Shown: positions 1 to 5,183, counted from the first letter of the stretch. The stretch is DNA of 5,183 nucleotides from Bacteriovoracaceae bacterium (GCA_023250755.1 JAHFAC010000162.1:1-5183); one strand, 5' to 3'. The notes: generated by a model not told the origin, from the letters alone. Program-made: numbers and translations.

Positions 1-267
1 GGGCTCTTTCCAGGGGGCTTGTTCCATAACGAAGAAATCACCCATCCCAAGGCGCCGCTCTTCTTTTCCATGTATTTTGTGATGACTGGGATTCATGGCC
101 TTCACGTCGTGATTGGGATGGGCTTGATCGCCTGGATCCTCAGGCGAACGCTCAAGCGAGAGTTTAGCTCTGCTTACTATACTCCGGTTGAGCTGGTCGG
201 CTTTTATTGGCACTTTGTTGACCTAGTTTGGATTTATCTCTTTCCGCTTCTCTATCTGGTCGGATGA
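1..267 (+). CDS. Cytochrome c oxidase subunit III, C-terminal part (5' truncated by window edge)
   Basis: The frame is open from the first base and ends at TGA, giving about 88 residues of a protein that begins outside the window. It matches the last part of heme-copper oxidase subunit III (COX3 family). The helix motif TGIHGLHVVIG and the closing VGFYWHFVDLVWIYLFPLLY are the family's hallmarks: 'G.HGLHV' and 'YWHFVD.VW'. Subunit III is a membrane subunit that packs against subunit I and stabilises the proton-pumping, oxygen-reducing complex in the cytoplasmic membrane. Two to three membrane helices are visible. The next gene starts 11 bases downstream on the same strand and is also an oxidase component, so this is the distal end of a cox operon. 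Subunits I and II are expected upstream, outside the window. A TTG at 19 is internal and not a real start. Confidence 0.95.
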   Translation, partial: GLFPGGLFHNEEITHPKAPLFFSMYFVMTGIHGLHVVIGMGLIAWILRRTLKREFSSAYYTPVELVGFYWHFVDLVWIYLFPLLYLVG

Positions 268-278
268 GGAATTGACCC

Positions 279-1103
279 ATGGAAAATAAAGAAAAAAAAC
301 ACGAGAATCACCACCAACACCACCACATTTTATCAACTAAGATGGCGTTGGGGATAGGGGGGACATTGTTGGTCCTCACTTGGGTCACAGTCACCTCGGC
401 AGGCATTGATTTGGGCCGGCTCAATTTTTTCATCGCTTTCGTCATCGCATCCATAAAGGCCACTTTGGTGGCTTTAATTTTCATGAATTTAAAATATGAT
501 CGCCGTGAAAATGCCGTGATTTTTGCGAGTGCTTTTTTGTTTTTAGCGATTTTTATTTCGCTTACCGTGACGGATCTGTTTTTTCGCGGCGATGTTTATG
601 TCAAAGGTCCCTTGGTGGCAGAAGTGCCCTCAGCACAAGCTCAGTCGAGTTTGAGGAATCCATGGATTTCCACGCCTGCACTGATTTCTCACGGCAAAGA
701 GATCTTTGCTGCCCAATGCGTGACTTGTCATGGATCACAAGGCAAGGGAGATGGACCCGCGGCACTCTCCTTAAATCCCCATCCCCGAAATTTCACGCAA
801 TCAGAAGGATGGAAGAATGGCCGAAAACCAAGCCAAGTTTTCAAGACGTTGCGAGAGGGGATTCCGAATTCTCCGATGAGTTCGTTTGCGACCTTACCCG
901 TGGATGATCGTTGGGCCTTGGTGCATTACGTTCTGTCCCTTGGGCCTTCGGTCCCAGAGGATGCACCTGCGGATCTTGCCAAAATCGGCATGGATCCTAC
1001 AAAGCAAAACGGGGGGGCTGAAGAAGCTACGCAAGCCCAGTCGATCCCCGTAGAGCTTGCAATTGAGCAAATGGTGAAAGAGGAGTCGGCTCAGGCTCAA
1101 TGA
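279..1103 (+). CDS. Cytochrome c oxidase subunit IV-like membrane domain fused to a monoheme cytochrome c domain
   Basis: This is a 274-residue protein starting at ATG, preceded by an AGGA ribosome site about 8 bases upstream. Residues 1-21 are charged and His-rich (HHQHHH at 11-16). Three predicted membrane helices follow (about 22-40, 50-70, 79-101), with the layout of bacterial oxidase subunit IV (CoxD/CtaF-like). Residues about 136-222 form a class I cytochrome c domain: CVTCH at 147-151 binds heme covalently, GKGDGP follows it, and Met200 in PNSPMSSF is the likely axial ligand. Positive residues sit before helix 1 and between helices 2 and 3 (KYDRR). This puts the N terminus in the cytoplasm and the heme domain in the periplasm, where electrons arrive. 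The last 50 residues are acidic, Ala/Gln-rich and probably disordered. In caa3 oxidases the extra cytochrome c is normally on subunit II, so carriage on a subunit IV-like protein is unusual. The cytochrome assignment is firm; the subunit IV assignment rests on helix pattern and context. Confidence 0.88.
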   Translation: MENKEKKHENHHQHHHILSTKMALGIGGTLLVLTWVTVTSAGIDLGRLNFFIAFVIASIKATLVALIFMNLKYDRRENAVIFASAFLFLAIFISLTVTDLFFRGDVYVKGPLVAEVPSAQAQSSLRNPWISTPALISHGKEIFAAQCVTCHGSQGKGDGPAALSLNPHPRNFTQSEGWKNGRKPSQVFKTLREGIPNSPMSSFATLPVDDRWALVHYVLSLGPSVPEDAPADLAKIGMDPTKQNGGAEEATQAQSIPVELAIEQMVKEESAQAQ

Positions 1104-1114
1104 GCTTTTGCATT

Positions 1115-2059
1115 CTAAAACCTCTCAAATAGCCGTGCGTAACGCCCCCCCAGCTCATTTAGGTATTTCATTTTCATCTCGGCGGTTAGGTAACTCGCGT
1201 TAATAAGATTTTCTATGTCAGTCTTGTGAGTTTTTATTTTTTTAAAAATAGGTTCTACCGCTTTCTTTGGGGCTCCTATTCTTAGAGCGAATTCCATAAA
1301 ATCAAAAGCCGTCCCATCCTCGAATAGGTCATCCAGAGCAAGGTCTCTTGATTCGTTGAGAATGTGAATTCGAGTATTCACGCTATTGTAGAGAGGCGTG
1401 AGCTGACGATATTTTCCATCAGCCTCCATATGCTGAAGGCTGATGTTTTTGAGATGATAGTCTCCGTTCGCAATGAGGTAATTAAAAATCAGACGCTCAT
1501 AAAATCTGAGTACCACGCCTGGTTTACCAGTCGCATTCAGGATTGCTTTTGCGACTTGCTCATAGCTTCCTTCGTATTTGTACTGCTCTCCCACTTGATT
1601 TTGCTGTTTTTCTAGAATTTGAGCCATGTCCTCTTGGGGGATCTTGGTTTCGCCATCACGGTCAAATCTCTTGGTGATATAGGCTAATTCACCGTCATTA
1701 AATGAGACCAGTCCGCATTCAGCTGTCTCGATGCCGAGAAGAGCAGCTATTCTCATGGTGACGTGTTCATTTTCGCAGATATGAGGATATTTGCTAGGCG
1801 CTGGTTTGAGAATGTAAGTTCCTCCTAAATCAGTTGGGACGATCTTCTTTCCCTCCAGGCGGACAGAGAGTTTTTCTTGGATGCCAGAAATGGACATCCG
1901 CCTTGAAAATTTTTGGATCATTTGGGTTTCAAACTGGTTCTTATCAAAATCTAAAAAAGGAACGACTCGGGGACTGCCAAAAAGACGCTTGAGACACTTC
2001 GGGTGGTAGCCCTCAAATTCCGCATGTTCAATCTCTTTAAGGCACACTTTGCAGTTCAC
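1115..2059 (-). CDS. hipT: HipT-like Ser/Thr kinase toxin of a split HipBST system (metal-site Asp replaced by Asn)
   Basis: This 314-residue protein corresponds to HipA without its N-terminal subdomain. Known HipT/HipA kinases phosphorylate aminoacyl-tRNA synthetases (TrpS for E. coli HipT, GltX for HipA) and arrest translation; the target here is unknown. A Cys3-x2-Cys6 ... His19-x2-Cys22 pattern at the N terminus suggests a small zinc knuckle. MSISGIQEK at 55-63 is the Gly-rich loop, whose two serines (56, 58) match the autophosphorylated SIS motif of E. coli HipT. Lys85 in YILKP is the likely ATP-contacting lysine. NGDYHLKN at 198-205 is the catalytic loop with Asp200. The following motif, normally Tyr-Asp (the DFG-like magnesium ligand), reads LYNSVN at 223-228, so Asn225 replaces Asp. 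That could cripple catalysis. The GTG start overlaps the hipS stop as GTGA and has a strong GAGGGAG ribosome site 5 bases ahead. Family assignment is strong; activity is uncertain. Confidence 0.9.
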   Translation of the reverse strand: MNCKVCLKEIEHAEFEGYHPKCLKRLFGSPRVVPFLDFDKNQFETQMIQKFSRRMSISGIQEKLSVRLEGKKIVPTDLGGTYILKPAPSKYPHICENEHVTMRIAALLGIETAECGLVSFNDGELAYITKRFDRDGETKIPQEDMAQILEKQQNQVGEQYKYEGSYEQVAKAILNATGKPGVVLRFYERLIFNYLIANGDYHLKNISLQHMEADGKYRQLTPLYNSVNTRIHILNESRDLALDDLFEDGTAFDFMEFALRIGAPKKAVEPIFKKIKTHKTDIENLINASYLTAEMKMKYLNELGGRYARLFERF

Positions 2060-2394
2060 GACGACTCCCTCAGTGGGAGAACAGTTACCGCTCCGGCTAA
2101 GTCTTCCCCATTATTGAGAAGGAGGCTAAAGGAGTCTCGTTCATCAATTTTCTGAGTCTCTGATTGCACTTTTCTGAGACATCCTTCAGCAAGCAGTCCT
2201 GTGAAAAAAGCAAAAAGTACGGGCGAAAAATAGGGCTCGAATCTCAAAGGCAGATTTTGCGCAATCGGAAGGGATGTGGGGTTCGCAAGATACTCAGTTA
2301 CGTATTGAAAGCGAAAGCCTTCTCTTCCTAGTTTCGCCAGCTCTCCAGCCCGCCTTCCTTGAAATCGCACTTCTGCACGTATTATTTGATCCAT
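2056..2394 (-). CDS. hipS: HipS-like protein (stand-alone HipA N-terminal subdomain 1)
   Basis: This 112-residue protein matches the N-terminal subdomain of HipA (Couple_hipA type). It shows the early beta strands with RAGEL (15-19), then FRFQYVTEYLANP (27-39) and PIAQNLPL (43-50). FFTGLLAEG (63-71) and LNNGEDLAGAVTVLP (93-107) correspond to the family patterns 'FF..LLPEG' and 'GDL.GA..VLP'. In the E. coli HipBST system the separate HipS acts as the antitoxin that holds the HipT kinase in check, whereas in HipAB this domain is part of the toxin. The gene starts at ATG inside the end of hipB (13-base overlap) and its TGA overlaps the GTG of hipT, so the three are translationally coupled. Its own ribosome site is weak (GGGG about 9 bases upstream). 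It contains no tryptophan, and Cys72 stands directly after the EG motif where relatives often have Trp. Confidence 0.88.
   Translation of the reverse strand: MDQIIRAEVRFQGRRAGELAKLGREGFRFQYVTEYLANPTSLPIAQNLPLRFEPYFSPVLFAFFTGLLAEGCLRKVQSETQKIDERDSFSLLLNNGEDLAGAVTVLPLRESS
2065..2071 (-). promoter_or_regulatory. Strong ribosome binding site deciding the GTG start of hipT
   Basis: On the - strand the sequence reads GAGGGAG, five bases before GTG, within the last codons of hipS. It supports GTG at 2059 as the true hipT start. It also suggests that HipT can be initiated independently as well as by coupling through the GTGA stop/start overlap. Confidence 0.65.
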
Positions 2395-2717
2395 AGACTG
2401 AGCCCCAACGCCGTAAGAACTCGTTCAACCGTATCAAACCCGGCTGTTTTTTTACCGCCTTCTAGGGCAACCAGGGTTCCAACACTTATTTTGGCAAGAG
2501 AGGCGAGCTCCTTCTGATTCAATTTTTGCTTTGTTCTGCTGTCTCGAATCACCTGAGCAAGCGGATGAGCGGAATGATATTGGATCGACGATCTTTGAAT
2601 ATTGGTAGTGGTAGCGAATTGATTCAATGCATCTAGAACGTTCTGATAAGCCCTTTGAAACTCAATCGAAGCAGAAGAGATTTCGTTTTTTTGATTTAAT
2701 AAATTAGTTTTTTTCAT
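2382..2717 (-). CDS. hipB: HipB-like Xre-family DNA-binding protein, first gene of the hipBST operon
   Basis: This 111-residue protein has an Xre/Cro-type helix-turn-helix in its C-terminal half (about 52-108). The opening helix is LAQVIRDSR. NQKELASLAKI (67-77) and SVGTLVALEGG (78-88) form the helix-turn-helix pair, and FDTVERVLTALGL closes the domain. The first 50 residues are a polar extension with a likely helix at 18-35 and no recognised motif. By analogy with HipB of HipAB and HipBST systems it should dimerise, bind operators ahead of its own gene, and join HipS and HipT in a complex that represses the operon. The ATG start has no clear ribosome site (ATTACTTGATTAAGT lies ahead of it), but there is no alternative Met. 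Its end overlaps hipS by 13 bases. Confidence 0.87.
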   Translation of the reverse strand: MKKTNLLNQKNEISSASIEFQRAYQNVLDALNQFATTTNIQRSSIQYHSAHPLAQVIRDSRTKQKLNQKELASLAKISVGTLVALEGGKKTAGFDTVERVLTALGLSLWIK

Positions 2718-2761
2718 ACTTAATCAAGTAATAACATTAATATACTGTATTTTTAATTATA
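2717..2761 (-). promoter_or_regulatory. Probable hipBST promoter and operator region
   Basis: On the - strand a perfect TATAAT lies at 2761-2756, 39 bases before the hipB ATG; no good -35 box could be assigned. Between it and the start codon are two small inverted repeats: ATAC-T-GTAT (2742-2750), and TACTT-4 bases-AAGTA (2717-2730), which touches the start codon. Their position between the -10 box and the gene is where an autorepressing HipB would bind. They do not have the TATCC-8 bases-GGATA form of the E. coli hipAB operators. The region is extremely AT-rich, so short palindromes can occur by chance. Confidence 0.4.
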
Positions 2762-2810
2762 AAAAAACATTAAATTGATATTTATACATTATTTTATGCT
2801 AATAAAAACA
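2718..2810. other. AT-rich intergenic gap between signal peptidase-like gene and hipB
   Basis: By direct count this 93-base gap has 12 G or C bases, about 13%, far below the flanking genes. It holds an 8-base direct repeat AACATTAA (2733-2740 and 2766-2773) whose copies are 33 bases apart, about three helical turns. It has no GC-rich hairpin that would serve as an intrinsic terminator for the upstream gene. The composition is typical of the control region of an independently regulated, possibly horizontally acquired operon. Confidence 0.6.
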
Positions 2811-3395
2811 CTATATTGTATTAAAACAATCTGGGCAGGTTGCTTTACCCAGTAATTGATCAAGCGGAACCAGTCCAAAGTGAGTACTGTCTATAGAACC
2901 GTGGGCAATATTCCCAAAAATGAGGCTAAAGCCAGGTGGAATTTTTCCGCCGGTTCGCTCTTGCTCTTTTTGGAGTACTTCGGCTTTGGAGTGACTCAAC
3001 TGATAAGGTGCGCCCTGTGCAGTCCGTAAAATCTTGTCATTGATTCGGATTTTCCAGGACTCATTTACCTTCTCAAGTGAAAATCGATCCCCTGGGATTC
3101 CCTTGGCGATTTTGATGAGAGGGGATCTTCCGTCTTCGCTGGGATAAACAACGAGGTCCTCACGGCGAATTTTGTTACACCGGTAGTAGCCCTTGAGCAG
3201 TTCTACCTGACTCCCTTCTGGAATCACCCCTTCGAGAGATGTGCCACGGACCTGGCGAGATTCGACATCCTCAATGCAGCTTGAATTTTCGTAATGATCC
3301 CAGAGCATAAAAGAGATGCTTCCTAACAGAAGCGTAGCAGTGAGAAGGAGAATTTTCTGTCGAGGCATTCTGATTAGGGCGGAAATTTTCGACAA
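2811..3395 (-). CDS. Signal peptidase I-like membrane serine protease (S26 family)
   Basis: The 194-residue protein has one N-terminal membrane helix (about 14-31), then a periplasmic domain with the signal peptidase I boxes. Box B is RGTSLEGVIPEG (50-61) with nucleophile Ser53. Box D is KIAKGIPGD (95-103) with general-base Lys95. Box E is GNIAHGSIDSTHFG (161-174) followed by VPLDQLLGKA, matching the family's 'GDNR..S.DSR..G.VP....GKA'. It is shorter than E. coli LepB and resembles compact LepB/TraF-like peptidases, which cut leader peptides from exported proteins at the outer face of the membrane. Four cysteines stand out: 40, 73, and a C-terminal CPDC (187-190). The assigned start is TTG, with GGTGA 7 bases upstream, overlapping the pseudopilin by 22 bases. 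An ATG at 3368 (residue 10) would also keep the helix and start just after the pseudopilin stop. The overlap implies co-transcription. Its substrate is unknown; prepilins are normally cut by PilD, not by this family. Confidence 0.85.
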   Translation of the reverse strand: MSKISALIRMPRQKILLLTATLLLGSISFMLWDHYENSSCIEDVESRQVRGTSLEGVIPEGSQVELLKGYYRCNKIRREDLVVYPSEDGRSPLIKIAKGIPGDRFSLEKVNESWKIRINDKILRTAQGAPYQLSHSKAEVLQKEQERTGGKIPPGFSLIFGNIAHGSIDSTHFGLVPLDQLLGKATCPDCFNTI

Positions 3396-4303
3396 CAGGT
3401 ATTCACCGTAAAGGCACTGGTCTGAAGGAGCTGCATATCACCTAGAGGGGAGGTTCCACTACTAGTGGTGCCAACGGCAATACCTCCAACTACGTTGGCA
3501 GTGCCTGCTGGATAAGTTATTGGGGGCATGGGCAGGTAACTGCCAGGAGTATTTAAGGGACAAGACGCACTCCCAAATACAGCAAGCTCATAAACTTGGA
3601 GCACCGAAGTGCTCGCTTTAATCACATAAGTGCAAATTTTCTTTGTTTGCGAGGAGGCTTGAAGGTAGTCCCCCGTGCAAGTCCCAGTGGTCTCAAAACA
3701 ACCGCTGCCGGTGGCTTTTTCGATTTCTGCGCGGACACAGAGTTTTGATCCGCAGTCCCCACTGGTGGGGTCCGATTTTGTACTGCAACTAAGAATCTTA
3801 AATTGATCCACTCCGGCTATGTTATTTAACGTTACGTTTAATGTGATCGGATCCTGTGTGACTGTCGTACCCCCAAAAATCAAACCCTGTTTTTGATATT
3901 TTAAAGTTAATGGAACGGTCCCAGTAAAGGATCCAACCGCATCGGGTGCAAAAGTTCCGAGTTGAATGCTTGTAATTTTAAGAGTCCCATCTCGAATTAA
4001 AGTGTTTGGTGCATACAATGCCGTATTGTCTTTTTTCTTGAGTGGTGTTGTTATGTTGAAAGGATTGGTATCCGTAGTGCTTCGGCGAATCCCTGCAAAT
4101 GTATTTTTACAAGCACTTGAATCTGATATGAGCTGACGAATCTCATCCTTTAAGCTGGCCAGTTCATAATTCACCGCTGTGGTTCGGGTGGATCTAAAGT
4201 TTAGCTCAGAAAGCTTCATAAAACCTGCTGCAAGTATGCTCAGTAAACCAACAGCAATTACAATCTCAGTCAGGGTCAATCCAGATTCTCGGCGATGCGG
4301 CAT
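3374..4303 (-). CDS. Prepilin-like protein with type IV pilin N-terminal methylation motif (large, cysteine-rich pseudopilin)
   Basis: This 309-residue protein begins MPHRRESG followed by LTLTEIVIAVGLLS, the class III signal of type IV pilins and type II secretion pseudopilins. The short basic leader should be cut after Gly8 by a PilD-type prepilin peptidase. Leu9 becomes residue 1, and Glu13 is the conserved Glu+5. The hydrophobic helix runs to about residue 28 and continues as the usual amphipathic helix (FRSTRTTAVNYELASLKDEI region). The remaining 240 or so residues are Thr/Ser/Gly-rich, contain ten cysteines ending in a Cys-Cys pair near the C terminus, and match no subfamily I recognise. 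At this length it is more likely a minor pilin or adhesin-like pseudopilin than a major pilin. The ATG start has AGGAAG a few bases upstream. It lies 64 bases after the RND gene and overlaps the signal peptidase-like gene. Confidence 0.85.
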   Translation of the reverse strand: MPHRRESGLTLTEIVIAVGLLSILAAGFMKLSELNFRSTRTTAVNYELASLKDEIRQLISDSSACKNTFAGIRRSTTDTNPFNITTPLKKKDNTALYAPNTLIRDGTLKITSIQLGTFAPDAVGSFTGTVPLTLKYQKQGLIFGGTTVTQDPITLNVTLNNIAGVDQFKILSCSTKSDPTSGDCGSKLCVRAEIEKATGSGCFETTGTCTGDYLQASSQTKKICTYVIKASTSVLQVYELAVFGSASCPLNTPGSYLPMPPITYPAGTANVVGGIAVGTTSSGTSPLGDMQLLQTSAFTVNTCCRKFPP

Positions 4304-4367
4304 AGGCTTCCTATTTTCATCGAAACAGGGGATTAAGCAATGTTAAACTTTGACCCCTTATTTCTGT
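4304..4367 (-). other. Short gap between RND exporter and pseudopilin genes
   Basis: This 64-base gap contains the pseudopilin ribosome site (AGGAAG on the - strand, near 4306-4311). I see no convincing intrinsic terminator and no promoter with two good boxes. Read-through from the RND gene is therefore possible but not shown. Confidence 0.4.
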
Positions 4368-5183
4368 TCAATATTTTTTTTCAGCACTCAGCAAGCTATA
4401 AACACACGGCACGACAAAGAGAGTCAGTCCCGTTGATACGATCACGCCGCCAATCACAGCTAGAGCCATGGGTACACGGCTCTCAGCGCCAGGACCGATG
4501 CCGAGTGAGGCAGGAATGGCACCGACGATGGTTGCAATGGAGGTCATCAAAATCGGGCGGAGCCGGATCGGGCAAGCTTCAGTCAGCGCTTCTCGCAAGC
4601 CTAATCCTTTTTCACGCATTTGATTGGTGTAATCGATCAGCAAGATAGAATTTTTCTTCACGATCCCCATTAGCAAAATCAACCCGATCATGCTGTAAAT
4701 ATTGAGGGATTGCCCTCCCAATAAAAGCGATATAAACGCACCAGAAATACTGAAGGGCAGTGCCATCAGCACGGAGATGGGATAAGCGAAGCTATTAAAT
4801 TGTGAGGCGAGCACCATATAAGAGACGACCAGGCCCAAGACAAGGGCAAGGATCAGTGCCTGAAACGATTCTTTAAAAGTTTTTGCGCTCCCGCTGACGG
4901 CGATTCGGTAGCCCTCAGGCAGGAGATCTTTTCCGAGATTTTGGACGATTTCAATGGCCTTGTCTTGTGAGCTGCTTGGAGCGACATTTGCAAATACTGA
5001 AATGGCTCGTTCGCGATCTTGTCTTGAGATCGCTTGCAGTGTTGGGCGCTCTTCAATTTTGATGACCTCTGAGAGGGGAATCATCTCTCCACGATTGTTT
5101 CTGACTCGAAGTTTTTTGATGTCTTCAGAGCGCTGTCTTTCATCAGAGAGCAGCCTCACTCGGATATCGTAGCGGTGTCCTCC
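4368..5183 (-). CDS. RND family efflux pump inner-membrane protein (AcrB/HAE1-like), C-terminal part (5' truncated by window edge)
   Basis: The frame is open from the window edge to TGA at 4368, giving about 271 residues, roughly the last quarter of a ~1,000-residue pump. The first residues (YDIRVRL, then NNRGEMIPLSEV) are the end of the second periplasmic porter section. YMVLASQFNSFAYP, LMALPFSISGA, LMGIVKKNSILLIDYTNQ and LRPILMTSIATIVGAIP are hallmark RND segments around membrane helices 8-11. The last helix ends FVVPCVYSLLS. Such pumps use proton flow to export drugs or other small molecules, working as trimers with a periplasmic adaptor and an outer-membrane channel; both partner genes would be outside the window. 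The remaining visible order (helices 8 to 12, short cytoplasmic tail AEKKY) is intact. HAE1 rather than heavy-metal (CusA-like) type is favoured by the GIVKKNSILLIDY motif, but the substrate cannot be predicted. Confidence 0.95.
   Translation of the reverse strand, partial: GGHRYDIRVRLLSDERQRSEDIKKLRVRNNRGEMIPLSEVIKIEERPTLQAISRQDRERAISVFANVAPSSSQDKAIEIVQNLGKDLLPEGYRIAVSGSAKTFKESFQALILALVLGLVVSYMVLASQFNSFAYPISVLMALPFSISGAFISLLLGGQSLNIYSMIGLILLMGIVKKNSILLIDYTNQMREKGLGLREALTEACPIRLRPILMTSIATIVGAIPASLGIGPGAESRVPMALAVIGGVIVSTGLTLFVVPCVYSLLSAEKKY

Noticed and set aside
662..907. Open frame on the + strand inside the oxidase fusion gene
   Set aside because: It lies fully inside the cytochrome c domain coding region in another frame, and its product has no recognisable family features.
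894..1100. Open frame on the - strand opposite the end of the oxidase fusion gene, as a fourth gene downstream of hipT
   Set aside because: It lies wholly antisense to the cytochrome c domain and tail, and shows no family motif or ribosome site.
1364..1615. Open frame on the + strand opposite hipT
   Set aside because: It is the antisense shadow of the well-supported kinase domain, with no ribosome site or homology signal.
2056..2394. hipS and hipT as one HipA broken by a frameshift
   Set aside because: The GTGA overlap, a strong ribosome site before hipT, and a HipT N terminus with its own conserved start fit the natural split HipBST layout better than a sequencing error or pseudogene.
2733..2773. 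AACATTAA repeats as the start of a CRISPR array or integration att site
   Set aside because: Only two 8-base copies occur in very AT-rich DNA, with no spacers, no tRNA gene and no integrase nearby.
4327..4358. AGGGG (4327-4331) and CCCCT (4354-4358) as a terminator stem after the RND gene
   Set aside because: The stem is only 5 bp with a 22-base loop, does not extend on either side, and has no T-run in the right place on the - strand.
4340..4648. Open frame on the + strand opposite the RND gene end
   Set aside because: It overlaps conserved RND membrane segments on the other strand, and the product is Arg/Ser/Gln-rich, typical of a shadow frame.

Overview
The window looks like chromosomal DNA of an aerobic Gram-negative bacterium. 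Three things point this way: an aa3/caa3-type cytochrome oxidase locus, an AcrB-like RND exporter and a type IV (pseudo)pilin. The mix would suit Bdellovibrionota or another deltaproteobacterium-like lineage, but that placement is a low-confidence inference from gene style. No rRNA, tRNA, CRISPR array or insertion sequence was seen.

Layout. The + strand (1-1103) carries the end of a cytochrome c oxidase operon: the C-terminal part of subunit III, then a protein joining a three-helix subunit IV-like membrane domain to a single-heme cytochrome c domain. Everything from 1115 to 5183 is on the - strand. Read in the direction of transcription, it starts with the C-terminal third of an RND efflux pump (5183-4368). 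A cysteine-rich pseudopilin (4303-3374) follows, overlapping a signal peptidase I-like gene (3395-2811). After a very AT-rich 93-base gap comes a three-gene operon (2717-1115), which converges on the oxidase operon with only 11 bases between stop codons.

The three-gene operon is the highlight. It has the order and architecture of a HipBST toxin-antitoxin system: an Xre-type DNA-binding HipB, a separate HipS equal to the N-terminal subdomain of HipA, and a HipT HipA-like Ser/Thr kinase. The genes overlap (13 and 4 bases), and the AT-rich gap ahead of hipB holds a TATAAT box and two small palindromes. HipT keeps the Ser-Ile-Ser autophosphorylation loop, the ATP-binding Lys and the catalytic Asp. 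However, the Asp expected to bind magnesium (Tyr-Asp motif) is Asn. HipS has no tryptophan, with Cys where relatives commonly have Trp. Together these suggest an inactivated, tamed or rewired HipBST module.

Two other points deserve attention: the subunit IV-cytochrome c fusion, and the overlapping pair of pseudopilin and signal peptidase genes.
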